Below are positions 22,436-30,428 of a stretch of DNA of 42,226 bases, one piece after another; position 1 is the first letter of the stretch, and every line of letters starts with the position of its first letter. The DNA is from Zoogloea sp041911615 (GTDB taxonomy: Bacteria; Pseudomonadota; Gammaproteobacteria; Burkholderiales; Rhodocyclaceae): NCBI RefSeq assembly GCF_041911615.1, contig NZ_JAYROR010000140.1, positions 1 to 42,226 on the forward strand, read 5' to 3'. Made by a program: the position numbers and the translations under genes. The notes under the pieces are model-generated. The model searched no databases. It was not told the DNA's origin and saw only the letters and a program-made list of their open reading frames with translations.

Positions 22436-24565
22436 ATGTACCCAACCCAATCCCGCGGCCGTTCGGCCACGACCCGGCTGGCTGCGCTGCTGGCGGGCGC
22501 GCTGGCGTGTCAGCTGGCCGTCGCCGCGCCGCCCAAGGGCTCGGCCGAGCACATCGCCGCGGTGACCGCCCAGGTGGACGAGCGCGCGATTCGCGCCAAC
22601 GCCGCCCGCACCGCCGACTGGCCGGCCTACGGCCTGGATTACGCCGAGACCCGCCACAGCAAGCTCGCCGAAATCAACGCCGGCAACGTGGGCAAGCTCG
22701 GCCTCGCGTGGACCTACAACCTCGAATCGACCCGCGGCGTGGAGGCCACCCCGCTGGTGGTGGACGGCATCATGTACGTCACCGCGTCGTGGAGCGTGGT
22801 GCATGCGGTGGACGTGCGCACCGGCAAGCGCCTGTGGAGCTACGACCCGAAGGTGCCCCGCGAATACGCCCAGAAGGGCTGCTGCGACGTGGTGAACCGC
22901 GGCGTGGCGCTGTACAAGGGCAAGGTGTTCGTGGGTACCTTCGACGGCCGCCTGGTGGCGCTGGACGCGGCCAGCGGCAAGCCGGTGTGGGAGAAGGACA
23001 CGGTGGAAGACCGGACGCGCCCCTATACCGTGACCGGCGCGCCGCGGGTCATCAAGGGCAGGGTCATCATCGGCAACGGCGGCGCCGAGTACGGCGTGCG
23101 CGGCTATCTCACCGCCTACGACGCCGAGACCGGCGAGCAGAAGTGGCGCTGGTACACCGTGCCGGGCGATCCCTCCAAGCCCTTCGAGAACGCCGCGATG
23201 GCCAAGGCCGCCAAGACCTGGGACCCGGCTGGCCAGTGGTGGGTGACGGGCGGCGGCGGCACTGCCTGGAATAGCATCACCTACGACCCCGAGCTCAACC
23301 TGATGTACGTGGGCACCGGCAACGGCTCGCCGTGGAACCACCGCAAGCGCAGCCCGGCCGGCGGCGACAACCTCTACCTCGCCTCCATCGTCGCCCTCAA
23401 CCCGGACACCGGCGAATACGTCTGGCACTACCAGGAAACCCCGGGCGACAACTGGGACTACACCTCGGTGCAGGACATGATCCTCACCGACCTCACCCTG
23501 GATGGCCGGAAGCGCAAGGTGATCCTGCACGCGCCGAAGAACGGCTTCTTCTTCGTGATCGACCGCACCAACGGCAAGTTCATCTCGGCCAAGCCCTTCA
23601 CCGAGGTCAACTGGGCCACCGGCTACGACAAGAACGGCCGCCCCATCGAGACGCCGCTGGCCCGCTCCCGCGAGGCCTTCGACAGCGTGCCGGGCCCCTT
23701 CGGCGGCCACAACTGGCACGCCATGTCCTTCAACCCCAAGACCGGCCTCGCCTACTTCCCGGTGCAGAACGTGCCGATCAACCTGGCCGAGGACAAGGAC
23801 TGGCGCTTCAACGAGAACAAGCCCGGCCAGCCGCAATCCGGCACCGGCTGGAACACCGGGATGCTGGTGAACACCCAGCCGCCCAAGAGCAAGGCCTTCG
23901 GCCGCCTCGTGGCGTGGGACCCGGTGAAGCAGAAGGAAGCCTGGCGCCAGGAATACGCCTCGCCGTGGAACGGCGGCACCCTCACCACCGCTGGCAATCT
24001 GGTGTTTGCCGGCACCGCCGACGGGCGCTTCGCCGCCTACAGCGCCGACAAGGGCGAGAAGCTGTGGGAGGCGTCGATCGGCGTCGGGATGGTCGCGCCG
24101 CCGGTCACCTATGAAGTGGATGGCCGCCAGTATGTGTCGATCGCGGTGGGCTGGGGCGGCGTGTTCGGGCAGTTCCAGCGCGCCACCGACAAGCACGACC
24201 TGGGTCGCGTCTACACCTTTGCGCTGGGCGCCGCCAAGCCGCTGCCCGAGGTGCCGGCCTATCCGCTGGGCGAGCTGATCTCCGGCGTCAAGTACGACCC
24301 GGCCCACGTCGCCGAAGGCACCCGGCTGTACGTGAGCAACTGCGTCTTCTGCCACGGCGTGCCCGGCATCGACAAGGGCGGCAACATCCCCAACCTGGGT
24401 TACGTGCCGGCGCGGGACATCGCCAACCTGGCGGACTTCGTCTTCAACGGACCGTTCGTGAAGAAGGGCATGCCGGACTTCACCGGCAAGCTCAGCGCCG
24501 ACGACGTGGAGAAGATCAAGGCCTTCATCCAGGGCACCGCCGACGCCATCCGGCCCAAGCCCTGA
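22436..24565 (+). CDS. PQQ-dependent quinohemoprotein alcohol dehydrogenase (soluble type II)
   Basis: 709 aa with a Sec signal (cleavage near AVA at residue 30), acting in the periplasm. It oxidises primary alcohols to aldehydes with PQQ and passes electrons through its own heme c. The PQQ beta-propeller has the vicinal cysteines C149-C150 (QKGCCD), Ca-ligand residues E218 (GGAEYG) and N296 (GTGNGSPW), and the proposed catalytic Asp D341 in GDNWDY. The C-terminal cytochrome c domain has C636-x-x-C639-H640 (CVFCH) and a probable Met ligand M679 (KKGMPDF). T343, two residues after D341, is not the Asp of lanthanide enzymes, suggesting Ca use. The start ATG has AGGAGAC. First gene of the operon, behind the sigma-54 promoter. 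Confidence 0.95.
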   Translation: MYPTQSRGRSATTRLAALLAGALACQLAVAAPPKGSAEHIAAVTAQVDERAIRANAARTADWPAYGLDYAETRHSKLAEINAGNVGKLGLAWTYNLESTRGVEATPLVVDGIMYVTASWSVVHAVDVRTGKRLWSYDPKVPREYAQKGCCDVVNRGVALYKGKVFVGTFDGRLVALDAASGKPVWEKDTVEDRTRPYTVTGAPRVIKGRVIIGNGGAEYGVRGYLTAYDAETGEQKWRWYTVPGDPSKPFENAAMAKAAKTWDPAGQWWVTGGGGTAWNSITYDPELNLMYVGTGNGSPWNHRKRSPAGGDNLYLASIVALNPDTGEYVWHYQETPGDNWDYTSVQDMILTDLTLDGRKRKVILHAPKNGFFFVIDRTNGKFISAKPFTEVNWATGYDKNGRPIETPLARSREAFDSVPGPFGGHNWHAMSFNPKTGLAYFPVQNVPINLAEDKDWRFNENKPGQPQSGTGWNTGMLVNTQPPKSKAFGRLVAWDPVKQKEAWRQEYASPWNGGTLTTAGNLVFAGTADGRFAAYSADKGEKLWEASIGVGMVAPPVTYEVDGRQYVSIAVGWGGVFGQFQRATDKHDLGRVYTFALGAAKPLPEVPAYPLGELISGVKYDPAHVAEGTRLYVSNCVFCHGVPGIDKGGNIPNLGYVPARDIANLADFVFNGPFVKKGMPDFTGKLSADDVEKIKAFIQGTADAIRPKP

Positions 24566-24592
24566 GCCGCTCTCCGGAGGTTTCCCTCCCTT

Positions 24593-24639
24593 TGCCGCGG
24601 CCTGTCGGACCTCCTCTTCTCCCGTGTCGGGCCGCGGCA
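24593..24639 (+). terminator. Intergenic hairpin after the alcohol dehydrogenase gene
   Basis: TGCCGCGGCC (24593-24602) pairs perfectly with GGCCGCGGCA (24630-24639) across a 27-nt loop and is followed by CTTTTCTT. It looks like a partial terminator or 3'-stabilising hairpin. It lies between co-directional genes, so it probably reduces rather than abolishes read-through. Confidence 0.5.
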
Positions 24640-24705
24640 CTTTTCTTCCCGATCCGGGCGCTCCGGCGCCTTGCTGCACCCATTAAAACCACAAGGAGAC
24701 AACCC

Positions 24706-25554
24706 ATGAACACCCCCTTCCGCCTGACCGCCGCCGCTTCGCTGCTGGCCCTTGCTGCCGGCGCCGCCAATGCCGACGTGCGCCCCGATCCGGGCGACTA
24801 CACCGCGCTGCCCGCCGGCACCAACCTGCTCCTCGGCTACGCCCAGTTCGTCAATGCCGACAAGGTCTACGCCAACGGCAACAAGGCGGTGAATAACCTC
24901 GACCTGTCGCTCAACGCCGGCATCCTGCGTTACGTGCACTTCATGAAGCTGGGCGACTACATCATCGACCCGCAGATCATCGTGCCCTTTGGCAACCAGA
25001 AGATCGGCCTCTCCGACACCAAGACCAGCGGCATCGGCGACGTGGTCTTCGGCGGCACGCTGTGGACACTCGCCGACATGGCCAAGGGCGAGCACCTGGG
25101 CTGGTCGGTGTTCTTCACCGCGCCCACGGGATCGGACAAGAACCAGGGATTCGCGCTCTCCAACAACCGCTGGGCCACCGACCTGCAGGTGGGCTACATC
25201 CGCAAGCTGTCGGACAAATGGACGATCGACCTGATCGGCGAGACCGAGTTCTACCAGGATCAGCGCGACACCAAGGCCAGCAAGGATCCGCTGCTGCAGG
25301 CCCATGGCCACCTGCGCTACCACCTCAGCGACGCCACCTACGTGGCCGCCACCTACCGCCACGCCTGGGGCGCGAAGGAGAAGCTCGACGGCGCCGAGAT
25401 CGCCGGCAACAAGAACAACGGCACCGCCATGCTCACCTGGGCCTCGTTCGTGGACAAGCAGTGGCAGGTGCAACTGCAGTACACCCAGGACGTGAAGGTC
25501 GAGGAAGGCCCCAAGATCAGCGGTGTGCTGGCCCGCGTGCTGTACGTGTATTGA
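24706..25554 (+). CDS. Outer-membrane transporter, SphA/phenol-MetA-pathway family
   Basis: 282 aa. It has a Sec signal ending ANA at about residue 22, and the rest is alternating beta strands of an outer-membrane barrel ending in an aromatic residue (VLYVY), the usual C-terminal signature. Features such as YTALPAGTNLLLGYAQ and GIGDVVFGGTLW are like the SphA/'MetA-pathway of phenol degradation' family of putative porins for hydrophobic or aromatic compounds. Between the alcohol and aldehyde dehydrogenase genes it most likely admits the alcohol substrate; this role is inference. The ATG has AAGGAGAC upstream, and it ends 25 bp before the aldehyde dehydrogenase. Confidence 0.82.
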   Translation: MNTPFRLTAAASLLALAAGAANADVRPDPGDYTALPAGTNLLLGYAQFVNADKVYANGNKAVNNLDLSLNAGILRYVHFMKLGDYIIDPQIIVPFGNQKIGLSDTKTSGIGDVVFGGTLWTLADMAKGEHLGWSVFFTAPTGSDKNQGFALSNNRWATDLQVGYIRKLSDKWTIDLIGETEFYQDQRDTKASKDPLLQAHGHLRYHLSDATYVAATYRHAWGAKEKLDGAEIAGNKNNGTAMLTWASFVDKQWQVQLQYTQDVKVEEGPKISGVLARVLYVY

Positions 25555-25579
25555 TCCCCGCCAGACAGGAGACCGGAAC

Positions 25580-27082
25580 ATGAACGCATTTCACGGCATC
25601 ACCCTGCACCCTGATACCGCCGCCTTCCTCGCCCGCAAGCAGCGCATGCTGATCGGCGGCGAGTGGGTCGAGGCCGCCTCCGGCGAAACCCTGCCGGTGA
25701 TGGACCCGGCCAGCGGCGAAACCTTCTGCCGCGTGCCCGCCGGCGACAGCCCCGACATCGACCGCGCCGTGGCCGCCGCCCGGCGTGCCTTCGAGAGCGG
25801 CGACTGGCCCCGCGCCCGCCCGGTGGACCGGGAGCGCCTGCTGCTCAAGCTGGCCGATCTGCTGGAGGCCCACGCCCAGGAGTTCGCCGAGCTGGAAGCC
25901 ATCGACAACGGCAAGCCGGTGATGATGGCCCGCCACGTGGATGTGGCGCTGTCCGTCGATTTCATCCGCTACATGGCCGGCTGGGCCACCAAGCTGGACG
26001 GCAGCACGATGGAACTCTCGGTGCCCCTGGTGCGCGACAAGGAGTTCTTCGGCTTCACCCGTCGCGAGCCGGTGGGCGTGGTCGGCGCGATCATCCCGTG
26101 GAACTTCCCGCTGCTGATGGCGGTGTGGAAGGTGGCGCCGGCGCTGGCCGCCGGCTGCACGATGATCCTCAAGCCCGCCGAAGACACCCCGCTCACGGCC
26201 CTGCGCCTGGGCGAGCTGGCCCAGGAAGCCGGCTACCCGGCCGGCGTGCTCAACGTGGTCACTGGCCTCGGCCACACCGCCGGCGCCGCGCTGGCGAGCC
26301 ACACCGGCATCGAGAAGATCGCCTTCACCGGCTCCACCGAGGTCGGCAAGCTGGTGGGCAAGGCAGCCATGGAGAACATGACTCGCGTGTCGCTGGAGCT
26401 GGGCGGCAAGAGCCCGGTGATCGTGCTCGACGACGTGGACCCGGCGGTGGCAGCGGCCGGCGCCGCCCAGGCGATCTTCTTCAACCAGGGGCAGGTGTGC
26501 ACCGCCGGCTCGCGCCTGTACGTGCACAAGAGCCGCTTCGATGCGGTGGTCGAGCACCTGGCGGGCATCGCCGCCGGCATGAAGATGGGGCCGGGCATCG
26601 ACCCGGGCACCCAGATCGGCCCGCTGGTGAGCAAGGTCCAGCAGCGCCGGGTGATGGAGTACGTGCAGAGCGGCTACGCCGAAGGTGCCCGGGCAGCGGC
26701 GGGTGGCGCGGCGGGCGACGGCCCCGGCTGCTTCGTGAAGCCGACGGTGCTGGTGGACGTGCGCGAAGACATGCGCGTGGTGCGCGAGGAGATCTTCGGC
26801 CCGGTGGTGGTGGCGCAGCCCTTCGAGGACCTGGACGAGATCGCCCGCCGCGCCAACGACACGCCCTATGGCCTCGCCGCCAGCATCTGGTCGAACGACC
26901 TGTCGCGCGTGCATCGCCTGATCCCCAAGATCAAGGCCGGCACGGTGTGGGTGAACTGCCACAACATCATCGAGAACGTGATGCCCTTCGGCGGCTTCAA
27001 GCAGTCGGGCATCGGCCGCGAGGCCGGGCGCTCGGCGCTGGAGCTCTACACCGAGCCGAAGTCGGTGATCATGGCGTTGTAA
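25580..27082 (+). CDS. NAD(P)-dependent aldehyde dehydrogenase
   Basis: 500 aa class I/II ALDH. It converts the aldehyde from the alcohol dehydrogenase into the carboxylic acid in the cytoplasm. Catalytic residues are N175 (PWNFP), K198 (ILKPA), E273 (LELGGKSP) and nucleophile C307 (NQGQVCTAGSR); FGGFKQSGIGRE closes the active site near the C-terminus. The sequence is like acetaldehyde/phenylacetaldehyde dehydrogenases of PQQ-ethanol loci. The ATG has CAGGAGAC upstream. The operon ends with a hairpin terminator 45 bp after the stop. Confidence 0.94.
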   Translation: MNAFHGITLHPDTAAFLARKQRMLIGGEWVEAASGETLPVMDPASGETFCRVPAGDSPDIDRAVAAARRAFESGDWPRARPVDRERLLLKLADLLEAHAQEFAELEAIDNGKPVMMARHVDVALSVDFIRYMAGWATKLDGSTMELSVPLVRDKEFFGFTRREPVGVVGAIIPWNFPLLMAVWKVAPALAAGCTMILKPAEDTPLTALRLGELAQEAGYPAGVLNVVTGLGHTAGAALASHTGIEKIAFTGSTEVGKLVGKAAMENMTRVSLELGGKSPVIVLDDVDPAVAAAGAAQAIFFNQGQVCTAGSRLYVHKSRFDAVVEHLAGIAAGMKMGPGIDPGTQIGPLVSKVQQRRVMEYVQSGYAEGARAAAGGAAGDGPGCFVKPTVLVDVREDMRVVREEIFGPVVVAQPFEDLDEIARRANDTPYGLAASIWSNDLSRVHRLIPKIKAGTVWVNCHNIIENVMPFGGFKQSGIGREAGRSALELYTEPKSVIMAL

Positions 27083-27099
27083 AGGCGGGGCGGGCGCGG

Positions 27100-28137
27100 C
27101 TAGCGCGCCACCTCGAAACGCCTAGGAAAGCCCGCCGCCGGCACCCGGCCGCGGGCTTTTTCATGGGCGAACACCCGTGCCGTGGCGGTGAGGGTGGCGC
27201 AGAGCAACAGCGCCGCGCCGGTGTTGTGGGCCACGGCCAGTGGCAGGGGCAATTGCAGCAGCACGTTGGCGATGCCGAGGCCGATCTGCAGGCAGAGGGC
27301 CAGCAGCAACACCGCCCCGTGGCCGCGCCAGCCCGGCCGGCGCAACAGCGTCAGCGCCAGTCCGCCCACCACCGAGAGCACCACCAGCGCAAAGGCGCGA
27401 TGGGTGAGGTGGATGGCGGTGAGGGCGGCGGCGGGCAGCAGGGCGCCGCTGGCCGTGGCGCCGAGGGCCCGGTCGAGGGTGAAGGCGTGATGGAAATCCG
27501 TTGCCGGCCACCACTGCCCCCGGCAGGTGGGGAAATCGGCGCAGATCGCGGCGGCGTAGTTGCTGCTGACCCAGCCACCCAGGGCGATCTGCACGAGCAC
27601 CGCCGCCAGCGCCGTGGCCGCGAGGGGGCGCAGGCCGGGTGGCGCGGTGGCGGGTCGGCGGGGCGCGGCGCGTGCCCGCAGCCACAGCAGGGCGAGGAGG
27701 GCCAGCGTGGTCATGCCGCCCAGCAGGTGGCTGGTGACGATCACCGGCTTGAGGAGCCGGGTGACCGTGAGCATGCCCAGCAGCGCCTGGCCGAGCACCA
27801 CCGCGAGCAGGCCGAACTCCAGCCACGGCGCGCGCTGCGCGCGCTCGCGCCAGGCCCGGGCGGCCAGCGCCAGGATCACCAGCCCCAGGGTGCCGGCGGC
27901 GTAACGGTGGATCATTTCCTTCCAGGCCTTGGGGGCTTCGACCGGCTGGCCGAAGGCGGCCTCGGCGCGGGCCACGTCGTGGGCCGCCTCGGGCACGCCG
28001 ATCAGCTTGCCGTAGCAGCCCGGCCAGTCGGGGCAGCCGAGGCCGGCGTCGGACAGGCGTACCCAGGCGCCCATCGACACCACGACGAAGGCCAGCAGCA
28101 GGCCGCAGGTGGCGAGCCAGCGCGACGGGCGGCTCAT
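27100..28137 (-). CDS. ctaA: Heme A synthase (CtaA/COX15)
   Basis: 345 aa polytopic inner-membrane enzyme that oxidises the C8 methyl of heme O to a formyl group, making heme A for cytochrome oxidase. Motifs are MGAWVRLSDAGLGCPDWPGCYG, EMIHRYAAGTLGL (heme ligand His), IVTSHLLGGM, CADFPTC with the Cys pair, LTHRAFAL and VAHNTGAALLL. The ATG overlaps the ctaB stop (28134-28137). The last 18 or so codons coincide with the hairpin that terminates the convergent aldehyde dehydrogenase operon, so the C-terminus reads EKARGRVPAAGFPRR. Last gene of the cytochrome oxidase operon. Confidence 0.95.
   Translation of the reverse strand: MSRPSRWLATCGLLLAFVVVSMGAWVRLSDAGLGCPDWPGCYGKLIGVPEAAHDVARAEAAFGQPVEAPKAWKEMIHRYAAGTLGLVILALAARAWRERAQRAPWLEFGLLAVVLGQALLGMLTVTRLLKPVIVTSHLLGGMTTLALLALLWLRARAAPRRPATAPPGLRPLAATALAAVLVQIALGGWVSSNYAAAICADFPTCRGQWWPATDFHHAFTLDRALGATASGALLPAAALTAIHLTHRAFALVVLSVVGGLALTLLRRPGWRGHGAVLLLALCLQIGLGIANVLLQLPLPLAVAHNTGAALLLCATLTATARVFAHEKARGRVPAAGFPRRFEVAR
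27127..27161 (+). terminator. Rho-independent terminator of the alcohol dehydrogenase operon, inside the ctaA 3' end
   Basis: AAAGCCCGC (27127-27135) and GCGGGCTTT (27151-27159) form a perfect 9-bp stem with a GC-rich loop, followed by TT and a C (T57-T61 run). It serves the plus-strand operon ending at 27082, yet lies within ctaA coding sequence on the other strand. Confidence 0.8.
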
Positions 28138-29033
28138 AGCAGGCGATCCAGGAAGAGGGCCGCGAACAGCCCGGTGAGGTAGATCAGCGAGTAGCGGAAG
28201 GCGTGACGGGCGCGGGCGTCGGAGTAGTTCCGCCACAGCACCCAGGCCTCGCGCAGGTAGCCCAGGTTGAGCACGCTCACCAGCGCCACGTAGAGGCTGC
28301 CCGACAGCCCGAGGGTGGCCGGCAGGTAGGAGACCGCGGCCAGCAGCACGGTGTAGAGCAGGATGTGCAGGCAGGTGAGCGGCACGCCGTGGCTCACCGG
28401 CAGCATCGGCAGGCCGGCGCGGGCGTATTCGTCGCGCCGGTAGCAGGCCAGCGCCCAGAAGTGCGGCGGTGTCCACAGAAAGATGATCAGGAACAGGGCC
28501 AGCGCCGGCAGGCCGATGCTGTCGGTCATCGCGGCCCAGCCGAGCACCGGTGGCATTGCCCCCGAGGCGCCGCCGATGACGATGTTCATGGGCGTGGCAG
28601 GCTTCAGGACCAGCGTGTAGACGATGGCGTAGCCCAGGAAGGTGGCGAGGGTGAGCCACATGGTGAGCGCATTGACTGCGGTGCTGAGCAGCCACAGCCC
28701 GGCGCCGCCGGTGAGCATCGCGAGGGCCAGGGTTTCGGCCGGCGTGATGAGGCCCAGCGGCAACGGCCGGCCGCGGGTGCGCGCCATGCGGGCGTCGATG
28801 GTGCGTTCGACCAGGCAGTTGATCGCTGCGGCGGCGCCGGCCACCAGGGCGATGCCGACGGTGGCGGCGAGCATCCGCCCCGCCGGTGGCCAGCCTGGCA
28901 CCGCGAGGGCCATGCCGATCATCGCGGTGAACACGATCAGGCTGTTCACCCGTGGCTTGCACTGGGCGAAGAAGGCGGCCAGACGCAGGCGCAGGGGCGT
29001 GTGCAGGGTGGCGGAGCGAAGGACGGTCGGCAT
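28134..29033 (-). CDS. ctaB: Protoheme IX farnesyltransferase (heme O synthase CtaB/CyoE)
   Basis: 299 aa UbiA-superfamily inner-membrane enzyme that attaches a farnesyl group to heme B giving heme O, the substrate of CtaA. FFAQCKPRVNSLIVFTAMIGM opens the first helix, NCLVERTIDARMARTRGRPL (72-91) is the prenyl-diphosphate binding motif, and PPVLGWAAMT and WTPPHFWALACYRRDEYARAG are further family signatures. The ATG has GGAGAC 4-9 bp upstream. It overlaps ctaA by 4 bp (ATGA) and starts 31 bp after the Sco-like gene. Confidence 0.96.
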   Translation of the reverse strand: MPTVLRSATLHTPLRLRLAAFFAQCKPRVNSLIVFTAMIGMALAVPGWPPAGRMLAATVGIALVAGAAAAINCLVERTIDARMARTRGRPLPLGLITPAETLALAMLTGGAGLWLLSTAVNALTMWLTLATFLGYAIVYTLVLKPATPMNIVIGGASGAMPPVLGWAAMTDSIGLPALALFLIIFLWTPPHFWALACYRRDEYARAGLPMLPVSHGVPLTCLHILLYTVLLAAVSYLPATLGLSGSLYVALVSVLNLGYLREAWVLWRNYSDARARHAFRYSLIYLTGLFAALFLDRLL

Positions 29034-29064
29034 GGGCGTCTCCGGTGGCGTGCGTCGGTTGCGG

Positions 29065-29637
29065 TCAGCCTGCCCAGGCGTAGCGGAGCAGGCGTTCCAT
29101 GTCCTTGAGGATGCCGCGCGGGTCGGCGTCGGGGGCGTAGCGCAGGATCACCCGGCCCGCCGGATCGACCACGAAGACCCGGTGGCCGGGCTCGCCGAGG
29201 TCGAAGGCGGCACGGGCGCCGGGGTCGGGTGCGCGCAGGGTGACGAGGTCGGGCTGCAGCGCCACGAGGGGGGCGGGGTCCGGCGCCGGCAGATCGGTGA
29301 GCCAGGCGCGGCGCACCCGGGGCATCTGCTTGTAGAGGGCGACGTGCACCTGGCGCGCGCTCACCACCCAGCGCCGGCAGGCGTCGTCGCAGGGGCCGCT
29401 GCCGGCCACGACGAGCGTCCAGTGGCCGTCGAGTTGCGTGGGGCGTCCGGTGCTGTCGGTCAGGGTGGGCAGGACGCGGGGCGGGGCGAGGAGCTCGCCG
29501 TGGTTGCCGGCGCGGTCGGGGTGCCAGCCCCACAGGTAGAGCCCGGCAGCGATGGCGAAGGGTAGCGCCAGCAGGGCGACGATCAGCCACAGGGGCCGGT
29601 AACGGGCGAGGGCGGAGGGCATCGCGGCGTCGCTCAT
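29065..29637 (-). CDS. Membrane-anchored Sco-like protein of the cytochrome oxidase operon
   Basis: 190 aa. One N-terminal membrane helix (residues 15-37) carries a periplasmic thioredoxin-like domain with SGPCDDACRRW, a C83-x3-C87 pair like the CPxxC copper site of SCO1/SenC but without the Pro. The later GHRVFVVDPAGRVILRY strand also recalls the SCO fold. It is a regular, unnamed member of betaproteobacterial cox operons and probably helps copper delivery or disulfide handling; function is inferred. The ATG at 29637 overlaps the surf1 stop (ATGA). A start further upstream at 29697 lies inside surf1 and is not preferred. Confidence 0.82.
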   Translation of the reverse strand: MSDAAMPSALARYRPLWLIVALLALPFAIAAGLYLWGWHPDRAGNHGELLAPPRVLPTLTDSTGRPTQLDGHWTLVVAGSGPCDDACRRWVVSARQVHVALYKQMPRVRRAWLTDLPAPDPAPLVALQPDLVTLRAPDPGARAAFDLGEPGHRVFVVDPAGRVILRYAPDADPRGILKDMERLLRYAWAG

Positions 29638-30428
29638 GGCCGTTTCCACGCCAGGGCGAACCAGATCAGCCCGGCTGACGCGGCAAAGCCGTACCACTGC
29701 CAGGCGTAGTAGAGGTGGCGCTCGACGCGTTCGTCGGGGCGCGGCCAGTCGCGCGCGAAGCCGGCCGGTGCGTCGGGGGCGAGCTGCACCACCACCGGCT
29801 GCACCGGATGGCCGGCGAGGCGGGCGAAACGGGCCAGGTCGAGGTTCTGCCAGACCGGCTGCCAGCCGTCGGCCTCCGGGCCGAGGGTGAAGAAGCGCGA
29901 GCCAGGCATCACGGCGGTGCCGTGCAGTGTCATGGGCGTGGTGGGGGTGGCCACCTGTGGGATGTCGTCGTGGCGGGCGTTGGCGGGAATCCAGCCGCGG
30001 TCGATGAGCACCCGGGTGTCGCCGCCGTCGATGACCAGCGGGGTGACGACGTGGTAGCCGGCCTGCTCGCGGTGGATGCGGTTATCCACGAGAAACTGCC
30101 GTGCCGGGTCGAAGTGCCCGCGCACCACCACCGGACGGGCGTGCACGGCGTCGGCGTCCACCGGCGCACTGCCGAGCGTCACCGGCGCGTCGCCCCGGCG
30201 GACGTCGAGCGCGGCCTGGGCTGCCAGCTTGCGGTCGGCCTTGGCGTGCTGCCAGTGGCCGAGCTGGATGCAGCCCGCCGCCACTGCCAGGGCGACGGCG
30301 AGCCCCGGCCACGACGGGCGGAAGCGCCGGCCGCTTGTGGCCGCCCGCAGGCGCGCGCAGAATGGGCCGGCGGATCGGGCGACGTGGGAGGGGGACGAAG
30401 TGCTGTTCAAGTCTGCGGTGGTGCTCAT
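29634..30428 (-). CDS. SURF1 family cytochrome oxidase assembly protein
   Basis: 264 aa. Two membrane helices bracket a periplasmic domain: SWPGLAVALAVAAGCIQLGHWQ near residues 38-57 and YGFAASAGLIWFALAWKR at the C-terminus. Between them are the SURF1 hallmarks GHFDPARQFLVDNRIH, GYHVVTPL, VLIDRGWIP and RHLYYAWQWYGFA. SURF1 helps insert heme a into subunit I. The only usual starts are ATG at 30428 and TTG at 30410. Both overlap the 5' end of a DUF2909 gene on the other strand, and neither has a clear ribosome binding site, so the N-terminal 35 residues are uncertain. Confidence 0.9.
   Translation of the reverse strand: MSTTADLNSTSSPSHVARSAGPFCARLRAATSGRRFRPSWPGLAVALAVAAGCIQLGHWQHAKADRKLAAQAALDVRRGDAPVTLGSAPVDADAVHARPVVVRGHFDPARQFLVDNRIHREQAGYHVVTPLVIDGGDTRVLIDRGWIPANARHDDIPQVATPTTPMTLHGTAVMPGSRFFTLGPEADGWQPVWQNLDLARFARLAGHPVQPVVVQLAPDAPAGFARDWPRPDERVERHLYYAWQWYGFAASAGLIWFALAWKRP

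Noticed and set aside
22424..24679. 751-codon minus-strand open frame opposite the PQQ dehydrogenase
   Set aside because: Antisense shadow caused by strong C/G third positions in a highly biased gene; no domain seen.
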